A stretch of DNA of 64,000 nt from Paractinoplanes lichenicola (GTDB lineage Bacteria > Actinomycetota > Actinomycetes > Mycobacteriales > Micromonosporaceae): contig NZ_JAENHO010000003.1 in the NCBI RefSeq assembly GCF_016785085.1, forward strand, positions 744,001 through 808,000, read 5' to 3'. Numbering within the stretch: the first letter of the stretch is position 1; each line of letters begins with the position of its first letter. Shown one piece after another: positions 1-8,912 of the stretch. The notes below the pieces were generated by a model, which did no database searches, was not told the origin of the DNA, and was given only the letters and a program-made list of their open reading frames with translations. The position numbers and the translations under genes are program-made.

Positions 1-1245
1 CAGATAGAGCGCGAGCTCCTCGGGGCCGTAGCGGGTGGACAGGGCGGCCAGCCATGCGTACAGGAGGTTGGTCTTGCCCGACCCGGACGGCCCGCCGATC
101 AGCGCGTGCGGCGGGTCGTCGCCCAGCGGCACCTCGATCAGCGAGCCGTCGGTGCTGTCGCCGACCGGCGCGACCAGCCCGTGCGCCGACGACTCGGCCC
201 AGAATTCGCGCGGCTCCAGGTCGGACAGGCGGGCCGGGGGCGGGCCGGCCCGCAGGCGCTCGGCGGTGGCCCGGCAGAAGGCGGCGACCCGGTCGGCGGG
301 CGGCGCGGGGTCGAGGCGGATCTCCAGGTCGCCGGTGATGTCGCAGGTCGCGGTCTGGTCGCGCACCTGCAGGCGGCGCACGGTCGGGTGCTCGGCGAGC
401 TCGAGACCCCGTACGAGAAGGTGCACTCCACACGAGACCCCGGTGCGCACGATCCGGTCGAGCTGGGCCCGCTGGGCGTTGGTCAGCTCCTCGGTCGTGG
501 CCGAGTCGGCCAGCAGCACGACCACCCGCCACGGCTCGGGCCGCGGGCCGGGAGTGGCCGCGGTCAGGTCGGCCAGCGACTGGTATTCGCCGGCCAGCAC
601 GGTCTCGTTGACCCGGCAGATGTGCTCGACCAGCTCGTCGAGGGCCGGCCCGAGCCCGCCCGGCCCGACGAACGAGATGCCCAGCGGGGCGAACGACGCC
701 AGCGTGCCGCCCAGGTATTCGGGGTCGTAGACGGTCAGCTCGACGTCCCCCGGGCGGGTGGTGCCGAGCGCGCGCAGCAGCAGGCCGGTGATCACGCCGT
801 CGGCGGTCTCGGCCGGCCCGTCCAGGTTGACGTGGGCCGCGTCGAGGAACGGGACGAGCGCGGGCAGGGCGGCCGTGTCGTCCAGGGTCAGCGTGCCGAT
901 CCGGAGCAGGCCGGGGCGGGCGCCGGGCTCGGGCTCGGTCGGCGACCACATGCGCCAGGGCAGCCCGGCCGCCCCGGTGGCGTTGCGGGCGGCCAGCTGC
1001 CGCACGTTGCCGGCCAGCCGCGACGACTCGAACTGGAAGCGGCGCTGGATGTCGCGGCGGGCCGAGTCGCGCGCCTCGGCCAGCTGGTTGAGGCAGGTCG
1101 AATACGCGTCGCGCACGAGCTGCCGCCGGGTCTGTGCCTCGCCCCGGGCCGTCTCGGCCTCGGCCAGCACCACCCGGGCCGCTCCGCGCGCCTCGGCCAA
1201 CTCCTGCCGGACGGCGGCGACCAGCGCGTTGCGGTGGTTACCCAC
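1..1245 (-). CDS. FtsK/SpoIIIE-type DNA translocase-like ATPase (C-terminus beyond window)
   Basis: Only the first 415 residues are in the window; the frame stays open to base 1. The N-terminal ~60 residues are Ala/Arg/Glu-rich and probably coiled coil (RQELAEARGAARVV). A mixed region follows, then a Walker A motif GGPSGSGKTNLL near residues 381-392. This type of P-loop is usual for FtsK/SpoIIIE/EccC-like ATPases that pump DNA or protein. The GTG at 1245 is chosen because a G-rich Shine-Dalgarno (GGGGGG) lies about 8 nt upstream; a GTG at 1247 is in the wrong frame. No transmembrane segment is visible, so it is not a canonical FtsK. The substrate cannot be told without the missing half. Confidence 0.75.
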   Translation of the reverse strand, partial: MGNHRNALVAAVRQELAEARGAARVVLAEAETARGEAQTRRQLVRDAYSTCLNQLAEARDSARRDIQRRFQFESSRLAGNVRQLAARNATGAAGLPWRMWSPTEPEPGARPGLLRIGTLTLDDTAALPALVPFLDAAHVNLDGPAETADGVITGLLLRALGTTRPGDVELTVYDPEYLGGTLASFAPLGISFVGPGGLGPALDELVEHICRVNETVLAGEYQSLADLTAATPGPRPEPWRVVVLLADSATTEELTNAQRAQLDRIVRTGVSCGVHLLVRGLELAEHPTVRRLQVRDQTATCDITGDLEIRLDPAPPADRVAAFCRATAERLRAGPPPARLSDLEPREFWAESSAHGLVAPVGDSTDGSLIEVPLGDDPPHALIGGPSGSGKTNLLYAWLAALSTRYGPEELALYL

Positions 1246-1302
1246 ACGACCCCCCGAAATTCACGTTGGGGGATTTTACCTATTTTCGCCCGAAGCGTCG
1301 GA

Positions 1303-2640
1303 TTATGTGCTGCGTGTCGGGGTGCTTCGCTGCCGGGCCACGAGCCGCGGGTCGGTGGTGATCAGCTCGTCCCAGAGCCGGGCCGCGACCAGCGCGGCCG
1401 CCTCGTTGTGCCAGCGCCGCAGGGTGCCGCGGGGCACATAGCGGCGCATCCAGTCGAGCGCCTGCCGTGCGTCCCGGTCCAGCCCGTCGGTCCGGAGTTT
1501 CCGCCCGTACGGGTTGAGCCCGAGCACGGTGCAGAAGTGCAACGCGTTGTAGTGCCGCCACTCGTCGGTCGTCTCGAACGCCCCCGCCGGGCGCAGCCGA
1601 TCGATCTTGTCCTGGAGCAGCGCCCGCAGCTCCACCGCCCGCTCGAGCGGCTGGTCGAGCGCGCGCCCGCGGAGCCGCCGGTCGACGGCGGGCAGGTCGG
1701 TCAGCGGGCTGCGCATCAGCCGGCCGAGGTCGCCGTAGTTGTCGAGCGCCTGCCGCGCGAACCGCAGGAACTCGTCCTCGCCGGTGGCCAGCAGCCGGTG
1801 CCGCTGCCGGCGCCGGGGCAGCGCCTCGGCCAGCAACAGCAGGGCCGATCTGTCCTGCCGCAGCCGCTCCTCGCCGCGGAACGCGAGCACGTCGAGCCCG
1901 CGCCGCACCGGACCCTCCAGCCCGGCCACCGACATCGCCGCCGCGACCAGCAGGAACTGCAGGACCGTGACGACGGTGTCGTCCACCGCGACCAAGGTGA
2001 CCGCGGCCGGCCCGCCGACCAGGACGGTCACGACGACGGCGGCGGTGGCCGAGCGGGTCAGGTCGGGGCGCAGCCGCTCGCCCACGTCGAGCGCGTCCGA
2101 GACGGCGATCAGGAACCCGAGGATGAGCAGGTCGAGGCCCATCGCGGCCAGGGCCAGGCCGGGGCGGCCCAGGCTGATCGGCAGCAGCAGGGCGGCCAGG
2201 GCCAGCGCGTACAGGGCGGCGGCGACGGTGAGCGCGGCGGTCACCATCGGCGGGCGCACCTGATCGCGGAACCGCCAGAGCAGCAACAGGCCGCCGGCCA
2301 GCGGCGCCAGCACGATCAGCCGGACGGCCGACGGCAGCACGACCAGCGTGACCAGGAACGCCCCGGCCAGGATCAGCCAGCCCAGGTCGATCTGGCGGCG
2401 CTCGGGAACCGAGGACGGCAGCAGCGCCACCGTGGCCCCGGCCCAGAGCAGGGCGGGCACGCAGAGCAACACCTCGGCCGCCGTGCCGCGCGGGTCGACG
2501 GTCCACAGTGCCACCCCGCCCGCGTACGCGAGCAGCGCGCCGGCCGCCCGCAGCGCCGCCTGTCGCATCGGGTCACGACCGGCCAGATAGCAGGCGGCCC
2601 ACCAGGCGAGGGCGAAAGCGACGACGGCGAGGGCGGGCAC
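1303..2640 (-). CDS. Multi-pass membrane protein of unknown function
   Basis: A 445-residue protein. About residues 1-240 consist of many hydrophobic helices (AVVAFALAWWAACYLAG, LIVLAPLAGGLLLLW, LLILGFLIAV, VVVTVLVGGPAAVTLVAV). A charged cytoplasmic C-terminal half follows, rich in Arg/Leu (RRRQRHRLLATGEDEFLRFARQALDNYGDLGRLM). I recognise no family. It begins 9 nt after the stop of the upstream DUF4126-like membrane gene, so the two are probably cotranscribed. The C-terminal helical domain could be regulatory or scaffolding, but nothing catalytic is visible. The GTG start has only a weak Shine-Dalgarno, consistent with translational coupling. Confidence 0.7.
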   Translation of the reverse strand: MPALAVVAFALAWWAACYLAGRDPMRQAALRAAGALLAYAGGVALWTVDPRGTAAEVLLCVPALLWAGATVALLPSSVPERRQIDLGWLILAGAFLVTLVVLPSAVRLIVLAPLAGGLLLLWRFRDQVRPPMVTAALTVAAALYALALAALLLPISLGRPGLALAAMGLDLLILGFLIAVSDALDVGERLRPDLTRSATAAVVVTVLVGGPAAVTLVAVDDTVVTVLQFLLVAAAMSVAGLEGPVRRGLDVLAFRGEERLRQDRSALLLLAEALPRRRQRHRLLATGEDEFLRFARQALDNYGDLGRLMRSPLTDLPAVDRRLRGRALDQPLERAVELRALLQDKIDRLRPAGAFETTDEWRHYNALHFCTVLGLNPYGRKLRTDGLDRDARQALDWMRRYVPRGTLRRWHNEAAALVAARLWDELITTDPRLVARQRSTPTRST

Positions 2641-2649
2641 GGCGAAGAG

Positions 2650-3264
2650 TCAATCACCCAGCCGCGGCGCGCCGGTAGCGACGAGAGCCTTCTTACGTCG
2701 CCGCCGGCGCACCACCCAGACCCCCGCGAGGACCATCAGCAACAGTCCGACCAGGACCAATACCGGCAAGAGGATGGCCAGAACGGACATCACGACGCTG
2801 CCGATGTCTTCCGCCGTGCTGGCCACGGGGGCGCCGAAGCCGGCCGTAGTGGCGTTCACCACTGGGCGGGAGGACGCCTTCACGCCGTGCACGACGAGCG
2901 CGATGACCACCCCGACCGCGATCGGCACCCACTGGTGCGACCCGAAGAACGAGCCGGGGTCGCTGACCGTGACCGTCTCGGACGAGGAGCCCGCGCCGAA
3001 CGCCAGGCCGCCCGCGGTCGGCCGGACCACGGTCTGCACCACGTCGTTCACGTGATCGACTACCGGCACCTTGTCCGCCACCACCTCGATCGCCAGCAGC
3101 AGGGCCAGGATCAGCAGCGTCCAGCCGTTGGACAGCCAGTCCCAGCCGGTGGGCAGGTCGATCGTGTCGGTGTATCGGGCCAGCACGCCCATCGTGAGCA
3201 GGGGGATGTAGGCATTGAGTCCGGCGGATGCGGCCAGGCCGGTGCCGGTCAGCGCTTCGAGCAC
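2650..3264 (-). CDS. DUF4126-like integral membrane protein
   Basis: A 204-residue membrane protein. The N-terminal segment [19 protein letters not shown] and its helix pattern resemble DUF4126 proteins. About four to five transmembrane stretches are visible ([59 protein letters not shown]), ending in a basic RRRRRKK tail that should be cytoplasmic. The family has no assigned function. It is transcribed divergently from nucS and is the probable first gene of a two-gene operon with the membrane protein downstream. It starts with GTG. Confidence 0.75.
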   Translation of the reverse strand: MLEALTGTGLAASAGLNAYIPLLTMGVLARYTDTIDLPTGWDWLSNGWTLLILALLLAIEVVADKVPVVDHVNDVVQTVVRPTAGGLAFGAGSSSETVTVSDPGSFFGSHQWVPIAVGVVIALVVHGVKASSRPVVNATTAGFGAPVASTAEDIGSVVMSVLAILLPVLVLVGLLLMVLAGVWVVRRRRRKKALVATGAPRLGD

Positions 3265-3320
3265 GGCTTCAGGATGACAAACCCACGCGAGCGCCGCCCG
3301 TCGAGCCTAAGAGGGTCCGG

Positions 3321-3326
3321 TACTGT
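3321..3326 (+). promoter_or_regulatory. -10 box (TACTGT) of nucS, leaderless promoter
   Basis: TACTGT fits the actinobacterial TANNNT -10 element and ends 6 nt before the GTG start of nucS. Transcription would start at or next to the start codon. No Shine-Dalgarno is present, which agrees. The -35 is not recognisable. Confidence 0.5.
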
Positions 3327-3332
3327 CGTGCG

Positions 3333-3992
3333 GTGCGTCTGGTCATCGCGAAGTGCTCTGTCGACTATGTCGGCCGGCTGTCCGCCCACCTGCCCACGGC
3401 CGTCCGGCTGGTGATGGTCAAGGCCGACGGCTCGGTCTCGATCCACGCCGACGACCGTGCCTACAAGCCCCTGAACTGGATGAGCCCGCCCTGCAAGCTG
3501 CAGGAGGCGCCCGGCGTGTGGAAGGTCGTCAACAAGGCCGGCGAGGAGCTGCGGATCACCCTCGAGGAGATCTTCCAAGACACCTCGTACGAGTTGGGGG
3601 TCGATCCCGGCCTGGTCAAGGACGGTGTCGAGGCTCACCTGCAGGAGCTGCTGGCGGCCCACCCGGAGACGTTCGGCGAGGGCCACACCCTGGTCCGGCG
3701 CGAGTTCATGACCGCCATCGGCCCGGTCGACCTGCTGCTCAAGGACCCGGCCGGCGTCTCGGTCGCGGTCGAGGTCAAACGCCGCGGCGAGATCGACGGC
3801 GTCGAGCAGCTCACCCGCTACCTCGAACTGATGAATCGCGACCCGCTGCTCGCCCCGGTCCAGGGCGTCTTCGCCGCGCAGGAGATCAAGCCGCAGGCCC
3901 GCGTCCTCGCCACCGACCGCGGCATCCGCTGCGTGGTAGTCGACTACGACAAACTCCGCGGCATGGAACGCGACGAATTGACCCTGTTTTGA
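3333..3992 (+). CDS. nucS: Mismatch-specific endonuclease NucS/EndoMS
   Basis: A 219-residue protein matching the actinobacterial NucS family (about 220 residues). NucS is the DNA mismatch-cleaving enzyme that replaces MutS/MutL in these bacteria. The N-terminal DNA-binding/dimerisation half starts [16 protein letters not shown]. The C-terminal nuclease domain carries GPVDLLL followed by VAVEVKRR, fitting the D...E-x-K PD-(D/E)XK signature. The extreme C-terminus, ELTLF, resembles a beta-clamp-binding peptide, as expected for a replication-coupled enzyme. The GTG at 3333 is chosen over an upstream in-frame ATG (3228) because family alignment starts here and a -10 box sits 6 nt before it. Confidence 0.93.
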   Translation: MRLVIAKCSVDYVGRLSAHLPTAVRLVMVKADGSVSIHADDRAYKPLNWMSPPCKLQEAPGVWKVVNKAGEELRITLEEIFQDTSYELGVDPGLVKDGVEAHLQELLAAHPETFGEGHTLVRREFMTAIGPVDLLLKDPAGVSVAVEVKRRGEIDGVEQLTRYLELMNRDPLLAPVQGVFAAQEIKPQARVLATDRGIRCVVVDYDKLRGMERDELTLF

Positions 3993-4010
3993 TGGCGATC
4001 GCGTTCTGAG

Positions 4011-5504
4011 TCAGTTCGACAGTTCGGTGCGGTCGTCGCCGGTCGTGCCGGACAGGTAGATGCGGGCGCCGCCGACGCCGATGATGGCCTGGAGCAGCAA
4101 GAGGGTCGGGGTGAGCTCGCCCGAGCCGATGGCGATCCAGGCCGGGATGCCCAGCAGCAGCATGTCGGGGCCCATCACGGCGTTGACCAGCGGGCCGGTC
4201 GAGAGGGTGCCCATCGGGGTGTCCAGCGGCAGCAGCTCGTTGCGGACGAAGCCGACCCGGGCCCGGTGCACCGCGGCCGCCGCGCCGACCGGGCCGAGGG
4301 TCAGGCCCAGCGCCCACCATGGGCCGGCGGCGAGGTCGCCCAGCAGGTCGAGGGTGGTCAGCGCGATCGCCGCCCACAGCCCGGCCAGCACGCCGGGCAC
4401 CCACAGCCGTTGCAGGACGGCCTGGCGGGACGACAGCCCGAGCAGCCGCAGCAGCACCGGGTTGCCCGCGTCGGTCTTGACGTTGCCGCTCGCGGTCAGG
4501 CCGGCGATCAGGCAGCCAGCCAGCACCGCCGCGCCCAGCACCCAGCCCGGCGCCCCGCCCAGCAGCACCGGCAGCGCGGCCGTCAGCAGCAGCCACAGCA
4601 AACGGGTGCGGCGCCGCAGCGTCAGCAGCAGATCCTGCGCGACCAGCACCGGCAGCCGCGGGAAGAGCGGGGTCGAGCGCAGCCGGCGCCGGGCCCAGAA
4701 GCGGCGCTCGATCATGTCGGTCAGGAACGACGGTTCCATGCCGAACGCCGTGTCGAACAGGGTGCCCGCGGTGCGCGAGGCGTCGAGGACGCGGTCGCTC
4801 GGCGTCGCCGCCAGCCCCCGGATCACCAGGGCGAGCGCCACGATCACGACTAGCGCGACCGCGCCCACGACCGGGAGCAGCGCCGAGATCGGGGGCCACT
4901 GCGTGATCACCGCGGGCCGGTCGAGCGTGGCCGCGGTGACCAGGCCGGCCAGCCCGGCCGCGAAGACCAGGCCGGCCAGCCGGTCGAGGGCGTCGCCCCA
5001 CCGGCCGCCGGCCTGCGCGGCCGTCGCCACCAGCAGCAGCACCAGCCCGACGAGCGCGCCGCCGGTGACCAGCAGGGCGACCTCGTCGCCGGCCTCGGAC
5101 CGGGGCGCGGCGTGCCCGGCGATCGCCAGCGCGGCCAGCCCGCCCAGCAGTGCGGCGGCGATGCCGGTCAGCCGCAGCGAGGGCAGCAGCAGCCGGCGCC
5201 GGCTGACCGGGGCCGTCAACAGCCAGGAGGCGGCGGCCCGGCTCAGCGCGAGCGGCCCGAACCGGCGCAGCGCCAGATAGAGCAGCCCGTAACAGACGGC
5301 GACGAGCGACCCGGCGGTCAGCGCCGAGGCGTCCGGCGCGGACGGCCAGAAGATCGCGGCGACCTGCCGGTGCAGCATCCCGCCGATGATCGCGATGGTC
5401 AGCGCGCCGATGTACAGGCTGTTCAGGGTGGCGCCACGCTCGCGGTGCGACGACTGGGTGCGGCTGATCCACCGCCGTACGGGGGAAAGGGGGACGACGG
5501 TCAC
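4011..5504 (-). CDS. ABC transporter permease-like membrane protein
   Basis: A 497-residue protein with about ten hydrophobic helices arranged in two halves around a charged centre (SFLTDMIERRFWARRRLR). It overlaps the ATPase gene upstream by 4 nt (5501-5504), so translation is coupled and the two form one exporter. The dual-half layout resembles actinobacterial ABC-2-like permeases annotated as unknown-function families; I do not assign a family number. The substrate is unknown. Its C-terminus converges on nucS, with 18 nt between the stop codons. Confidence 0.8.
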   Translation of the reverse strand: MTVVPLSPVRRWISRTQSSHRERGATLNSLYIGALTIAIIGGMLHRQVAAIFWPSAPDASALTAGSLVAVCYGLLYLALRRFGPLALSRAAASWLLTAPVSRRRLLLPSLRLTGIAAALLGGLAALAIAGHAAPRSEAGDEVALLVTGGALVGLVLLLVATAAQAGGRWGDALDRLAGLVFAAGLAGLVTAATLDRPAVITQWPPISALLPVVGAVALVVIVALALVIRGLAATPSDRVLDASRTAGTLFDTAFGMEPSFLTDMIERRFWARRRLRSTPLFPRLPVLVAQDLLLTLRRRTRLLWLLLTAALPVLLGGAPGWVLGAAVLAGCLIAGLTASGNVKTDAGNPVLLRLLGLSSRQAVLQRLWVPGVLAGLWAAIALTTLDLLGDLAAGPWWALGLTLGPVGAAAAVHRARVGFVRNELLPLDTPMGTLSTGPLVNAVMGPDMLLLGIPAWIAIGSGELTPTLLLLQAIIGVGGARIYLSGTTGDDRTELSN

Positions 5505-6148
5505 GGCGTGCCCGCGCTCAGCGACTCCATCGTGGTGACCTCGGCCCCGGAGGCGAGCGCGAAGGCGTCGTCGTGGCTGGCCATCAGCAGCGAGCCGCCG
5601 CCCGCGACGTAGTCGGCCAGCAGGCCCGCCACGTCGGCCCGGCCCTCGCGGTCGAGGCGCTGCTCGGGCTCGTCGAGGATCAGCAGCGAGCTGGGCCGCA
5701 GCAGCGCGATGGCCAGCACGAGCCGCTGTTTCTGCCCCGACGACAGCTGCGGCGGGATCGCGTCGGCGTGCCCGGCCAGGCCGAACCGCTCCAGGGCCTC
5801 GTCCACCCCGGCCGAGGAAGGGTCCTGCCCGTGCGCGCGGCAGACCAGCTCGGCGTGCTCGCGCGCGGTCAGCCCCGGATACCAGGTCGGGGGCTCGACC
5901 GTGGTCACCACGGCCCGCCAGAACTCGGGGGTGGCGCCCGGGTCGCCGCCGAAGACCTGGATCGTGCCCTCGTCGGGCTGCTGCAGGCCGCTCACGCAGC
6001 GCAGCAGCGTCGACTTGCCGATGCCGTTCTCGCCGACCACGCAGACGCCCCCGCCGGCCGGCACGGTCAGCGAGACCCCGACGAGCACCGGTGTGGAGCC
6101 GTAGCCGACATGCAGGCCGTCGACCTCGACAGCGGGGTGATCCACCAC
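5501..6148 (-). CDS. ABC transporter ATP-binding protein
   Basis: A 215-residue single nucleotide-binding domain. Walker A is GENGIGKST, with an unusual Ile where Ala or Ser is common. The signature is QLSSGQKQRL and Walker B is SLLILDEPEQRLD, where the D-loop carries QRLD instead of SGLD. A switch His is visible in MASHDDAF. Partner permease: the downstream gene overlapping by 4 nt. It starts 13 nt after the aldehyde dehydrogenase stop, so all three genes are likely one transcript. Substrate unknown. Confidence 0.88.
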   Translation of the reverse strand: MVDHPAVEVDGLHVGYGSTPVLVGVSLTVPAGGGVCVVGENGIGKSTLLRCVSGLQQPDEGTIQVFGGDPGATPEFWRAVVTTVEPPTWYPGLTAREHAELVCRAHGQDPSSAGVDEALERFGLAGHADAIPPQLSSGQKQRLVLAIALLRPSSLLILDEPEQRLDREGRADVAGLLADYVAGGGSLLMASHDDAFALASGAEVTTMESLSAGTP

Positions 6149-6161
6149 TTCAGGGACGTTA

Positions 6162-7652
6162 CTACTTCCGCCCGTAGAGGATTCTGAGGGCCTTGATGAT
6201 GGCGCCGACCTGGGCCGGGGTGCGCTCGAAGGTCATCGCGGGCAGCACCGACGGACCCCGGCGTACGGTAATGGACTTGGACCGGGCGAACTCGCGCAGC
6301 CCGTCCTCGCCGTGGATGCGCCCGAAACCGGACTCGCCCACGCCGCCGAACGGAAGGTTGCCCATGCCGACGAAGCTGAGCGTGGAGTTGACCGCCACCA
6401 TCCCCGAGCGAAGCCGGCGGGCGATGCGCAGCGCGTTCTTCCGGCCGAAGACAGCACCCCCCAGCCCGTACGGGGTGTCGTTGGCCTTCTGGAGGGCCTT
6501 GTCGGCGTCGGCCACCTTGGTGATCGTCAGCGTGGGCCCGAAGGTCTCGTCGCGGATCTCGCTCGACTCGGCCGGCACGTCGACCAGCACGGTGGGCGCC
6601 ACGTACGGGGGTTGCACGGCCTCGGCCCCGCCCAGCACCGCCCGGCCGCCCTTGGCCAGCGCGTCGTCGATGTGGTCGCGGATGATGTCGAGCTGGCGCG
6701 GCATCGTGATCGGGCCGATCTCCTCGCCCGTCCGCAGCTTGGCCGCCTTCTCGGTGACGGCGCTGACGAACTCGTCGTAGATCGGGGCGACCGCGTACAC
6801 CCGCTCGATGCCGATGCAGGTCTGCCCGGCGTTGGTCATCGAGCCCCAGACCGCCGCCTCGGCCGCGGCCGGGATGTCGGCGTCGGCGTCGACGATCAGC
6901 GCGTCCTTGCCGCCCGCCTCGATCACCGCCGGTACGAGGTTTTCCGCGCACGCCGCCAGCACCTTCTTGGCCGTGGCGGTCGAGCCGGTGAACGCCATCT
7001 TGCCCACGCCCGAGCGGCACAGGGCGGCCCCGGCGTCACCCAGGCCGTGCACCGCCTGCAGCACCGGCTGCTCGGGCACCACCTCGGCGAACGTGTCGAC
7101 GAGCCACTGGCCGACGATCGGGGTGTATTCGCTCGGCTTGAAGACCACGGCGTTGCCCGCGGCCAGGGCCCCGCTGATCGGCCCGACCGGCGTCAGGATG
7201 GGGTAGTTCCACGGGCCGATCACGCCGACCACCCCGTACGGCTGGTATTCGACGTGCCCGGAGTGCTCGGCCACCAGCAGCCGGGTGCGCATGCGGCGCG
7301 GCCCGAGCACCCGCTTGGCGTTGCGGGCGGCCCAGTCGAGGTGCTCGACGGCGGCGACGGCCTCGACGGCCGCGTCGGCGTGCGGCTTGCCGGTCTCGAG
7401 ACCGGTCAGCGTGGCCAGCTCCTCGACGCGGCGCACGATCAGCGACCGCCAGCGCAGCAGCCGCTCGCGCCGGCCGTCGTAGCCGAGCGCCTGCCACCAG
7501 CGCGCGGCCTCGGCGGCGCGGCGGACCGTCTCGTTCACGGCCTCGGCGTCGGCCACCGGCACCCGGCCGGCCTCCGCGCCCGAGGCGGGGTTCGTGGAGA
7601 TCAGTACGCCGTCCTCGACGACCGGGAGGCCGGGCACACGGGTAGCGGTCAT
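6162..7652 (-). CDS. NAD(P)-dependent aldehyde dehydrogenase
   Basis: A 496-residue member of the ALDH superfamily, at the usual full length. The cofactor region shows VGVIGPWNYP and FTGSTATAKKV. The general-base Glu is in VIEAGGKDA, a variant of the usual ELGGK. The catalytic Cys is in NAGQTCIGIERVY. The C-terminal PFGGVGESGFG motif is present. Overall it resembles actinobacterial succinate-semialdehyde dehydrogenase-like enzymes (GabD2 type), but the substrate cannot be fixed from sequence. It is the first gene of a probable operon with the ABC exporter. Its ATG lies 7 nt from a TAGACT -10 box, so the mRNA is probably leaderless. Confidence 0.9.
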   Translation of the reverse strand: MTATRVPGLPVVEDGVLISTNPASGAEAGRVPVADAEAVNETVRRAAEAARWWQALGYDGRRERLLRWRSLIVRRVEELATLTGLETGKPHADAAVEAVAAVEHLDWAARNAKRVLGPRRMRTRLLVAEHSGHVEYQPYGVVGVIGPWNYPILTPVGPISGALAAGNAVVFKPSEYTPIVGQWLVDTFAEVVPEQPVLQAVHGLGDAGAALCRSGVGKMAFTGSTATAKKVLAACAENLVPAVIEAGGKDALIVDADADIPAAAEAAVWGSMTNAGQTCIGIERVYAVAPIYDEFVSAVTEKAAKLRTGEEIGPITMPRQLDIIRDHIDDALAKGGRAVLGGAEAVQPPYVAPTVLVDVPAESSEIRDETFGPTLTITKVADADKALQKANDTPYGLGGAVFGRKNALRIARRLRSGMVAVNSTLSFVGMGNLPFGGVGESGFGRIHGEDGLREFARSKSITVRRGPSVLPAMTFERTPAQVGAIIKALRILYGRK

Positions 7653-7659
7653 GAACGCG

Positions 7660-7665
7660 AGTCTA
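7660..7665 (-). promoter_or_regulatory. -10 box (TAGACT) of the aldehyde dehydrogenase operon, leaderless
   Basis: On the minus strand TAGACT ends 7 nt before the ATG at 7652. No Shine-Dalgarno is visible, so a leaderless transcript is inferred. Confidence 0.5.
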
Positions 7666-7735
7666 ATTCGCTTGTTACCGGCGAGTCATCAACTGATTTG
7701 GCTCACGTCAAGCGGCTCGTGACCGGCCTCACCCG

Positions 7736-7741
7736 TACGCT
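7736..7741 (+). promoter_or_regulatory. -10 box (TACGCT) of the small CxxC-protein gene, leaderless
   Basis: TACGCT ends 7 nt before the GTG at 7749. This spacing recurs at many genes in the window and supports that start. Confidence 0.45.
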
Positions 7742-7748
7742 TGTGAAT

Positions 7749-8090
7749 GTGAGCCCTCGCCGTAACCACTCCCGCCGCCGCGACGCCGGGGTGACGCCGC
7801 CGCCGGAGCTGACCGACGAGCGGGTCCGCAAGGGCATCGAGGGCGTTCAGCAGTGGCAGGACGGCGAGTGGATGGTCCGCTCGATCTTCGGCGGGGCCGC
7901 CGTGAAGACGTACAAGTGCCCGGGGTGCATGCAGGAGATCCGTCCCGGCGTGGCCCACGTGGTGGCGTGGCCGGTCGACGGCAGCGGCGACCTGACCGAC
8001 CGCCGGCACTGGCACACCGGCTGCTGGCGGGCGCGCGACCGGCGCGGCCCCGGCATCGAGCGCTCGCGCAACGCACCTCGCTACGGGTAG
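7749..8090 (+). CDS. Small conserved actinobacterial protein with a CxxC motif
   Basis: A 113-residue basic protein starting MSPRRNHSRRRD. It continues with QWQDGEWMVRSIFGG, then YKCPGCMQEIRPGVAHVVAWP and RRHWHTGCWRARDRR, and ends in ERSRNAPRYG. The CPGC pair plus the later His/Cys (HWHTGC) look like a zinc ribbon. I recall close homologues in streptomycetes with the same start and end signatures, commonly labelled ATP/GTP-binding protein although no P-loop is visible. The function is unknown. The downstream hydrolase begins 16 nt after its stop, so the two probably share a transcript. Confidence 0.8.
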   Translation: MSPRRNHSRRRDAGVTPPPELTDERVRKGIEGVQQWQDGEWMVRSIFGGAAVKTYKCPGCMQEIRPGVAHVVAWPVDGSGDLTDRRHWHTGCWRARDRRGPGIERSRNAPRYG

Positions 8091-8105
8091 TAGAGGATCT
8101 TTCCT

Positions 8106-8912
8106 ATGAGCAACCCCATCCGAGCCAACTCGATCCTGCCCGCCCACCGGGAGGACATCGAGCTGGAGACGGCCGACGGCCTCACCCTCGTCGGCGAGCT
8201 GGCCCGCCCGCTCGACCGCGACCCGGTGGCCACGCTGGTCTGCCTGCACCCGCTGCCCACCCACGGCGGCATGATGGACAGCCACGTCTTCCGCAAGGCG
8301 GCGTGGCGGCTGCCCGCGCTGGCCGGGCTGGCCGTGCTCCGCTTCAACACCCGCGGCACGTCCAGCGTGCGCGGCACCAGCGAGGGCACGTTCTCGGCCG
8401 GGGCCGACGAGAAGTTCGACGTGGCCGCCGCGATCGAATACGCCGAGTTCGCCGACCTGCCGAACATCTGGCTGCTGGGCTGGTCGTTCGGCACCGACCT
8501 GACGCTCATGCACGGGCTCGACCCGGCGGTGGCGGGCGCGATCCTGCTCTCGCCGCCCCTGCGCTATTCGCAGCCCGAGCACCTCAAGGAGTGGGCCGCC
8601 GACGGCAAGCCGCTGACCGCGATCGTCCCCGAGTTCGACGACTACCTGCGCCCGGCCGAGGCCACCGAGCGGTTCGCCGCCGTGCCGCACGCCGAGGTGC
8701 TGCCGATTCCGGGCGGCAAGCACCTGTGGGTCGGCGACGCCGAGAAGGTGCTCGACGAGGTGGTCAAGCGGGTCGCGCCGGGCGTCGAGATCCCGCTGCC
8801 CCGCACGTGGGACGGTCCGATGGAGACGGGCGACATGAACGCCTACGCGGACCGGACGACCGCGGCGTTCAGCGACGTGCCGATGCCTACTTCGCCTCCT
8901 GGCTCGGAATGA
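8106..8912 (+). CDS. Alpha/beta hydrolase
   Basis: A 268-residue single-domain hydrolase. The core reads VATLVCLHPLPTHGG (oxyanion-loop region), then the nucleophile elbow GWSFGTD, a candidate acid in IVPEFDDY and the catalytic His in PGGKHLWVG. The sequence resembles CocE/dienelactone-hydrolase-like proteins that process small esters, but no substrate can be named. A Shine-Dalgarno AGAGGA precedes the ATG by 8 nt. Its 3' end overlaps the convergent AI-2E-type gene by 26 nt. Confidence 0.85.
   Translation: MSNPIRANSILPAHREDIELETADGLTLVGELARPLDRDPVATLVCLHPLPTHGGMMDSHVFRKAAWRLPALAGLAVLRFNTRGTSSVRGTSEGTFSAGADEKFDVAAAIEYAEFADLPNIWLLGWSFGTDLTLMHGLDPAVAGAILLSPPLRYSQPEHLKEWAADGKPLTAIVPEFDDYLRPAEATERFAAVPHAEVLPIPGGKHLWVGDAEKVLDEVVKRVAPGVEIPLPRTWDGPMETGDMNAYADRTTAAFSDVPMPTSPPGSE

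Noticed and set aside
106..3414. An open frame of about 1100 codons on the plus strand
   Set aside because: It is antisense to the FtsK-like ATPase and two membrane-protein genes, has Arg/Gly/Gln low-complexity translation and no domain. Long antisense frames are expected at this GC content.
7749..8090. ATP/GTP-binding function for the small CxxC protein
   Set aside because: No P-loop or other nucleotide motif is visible. The commonly used name seems unfounded.
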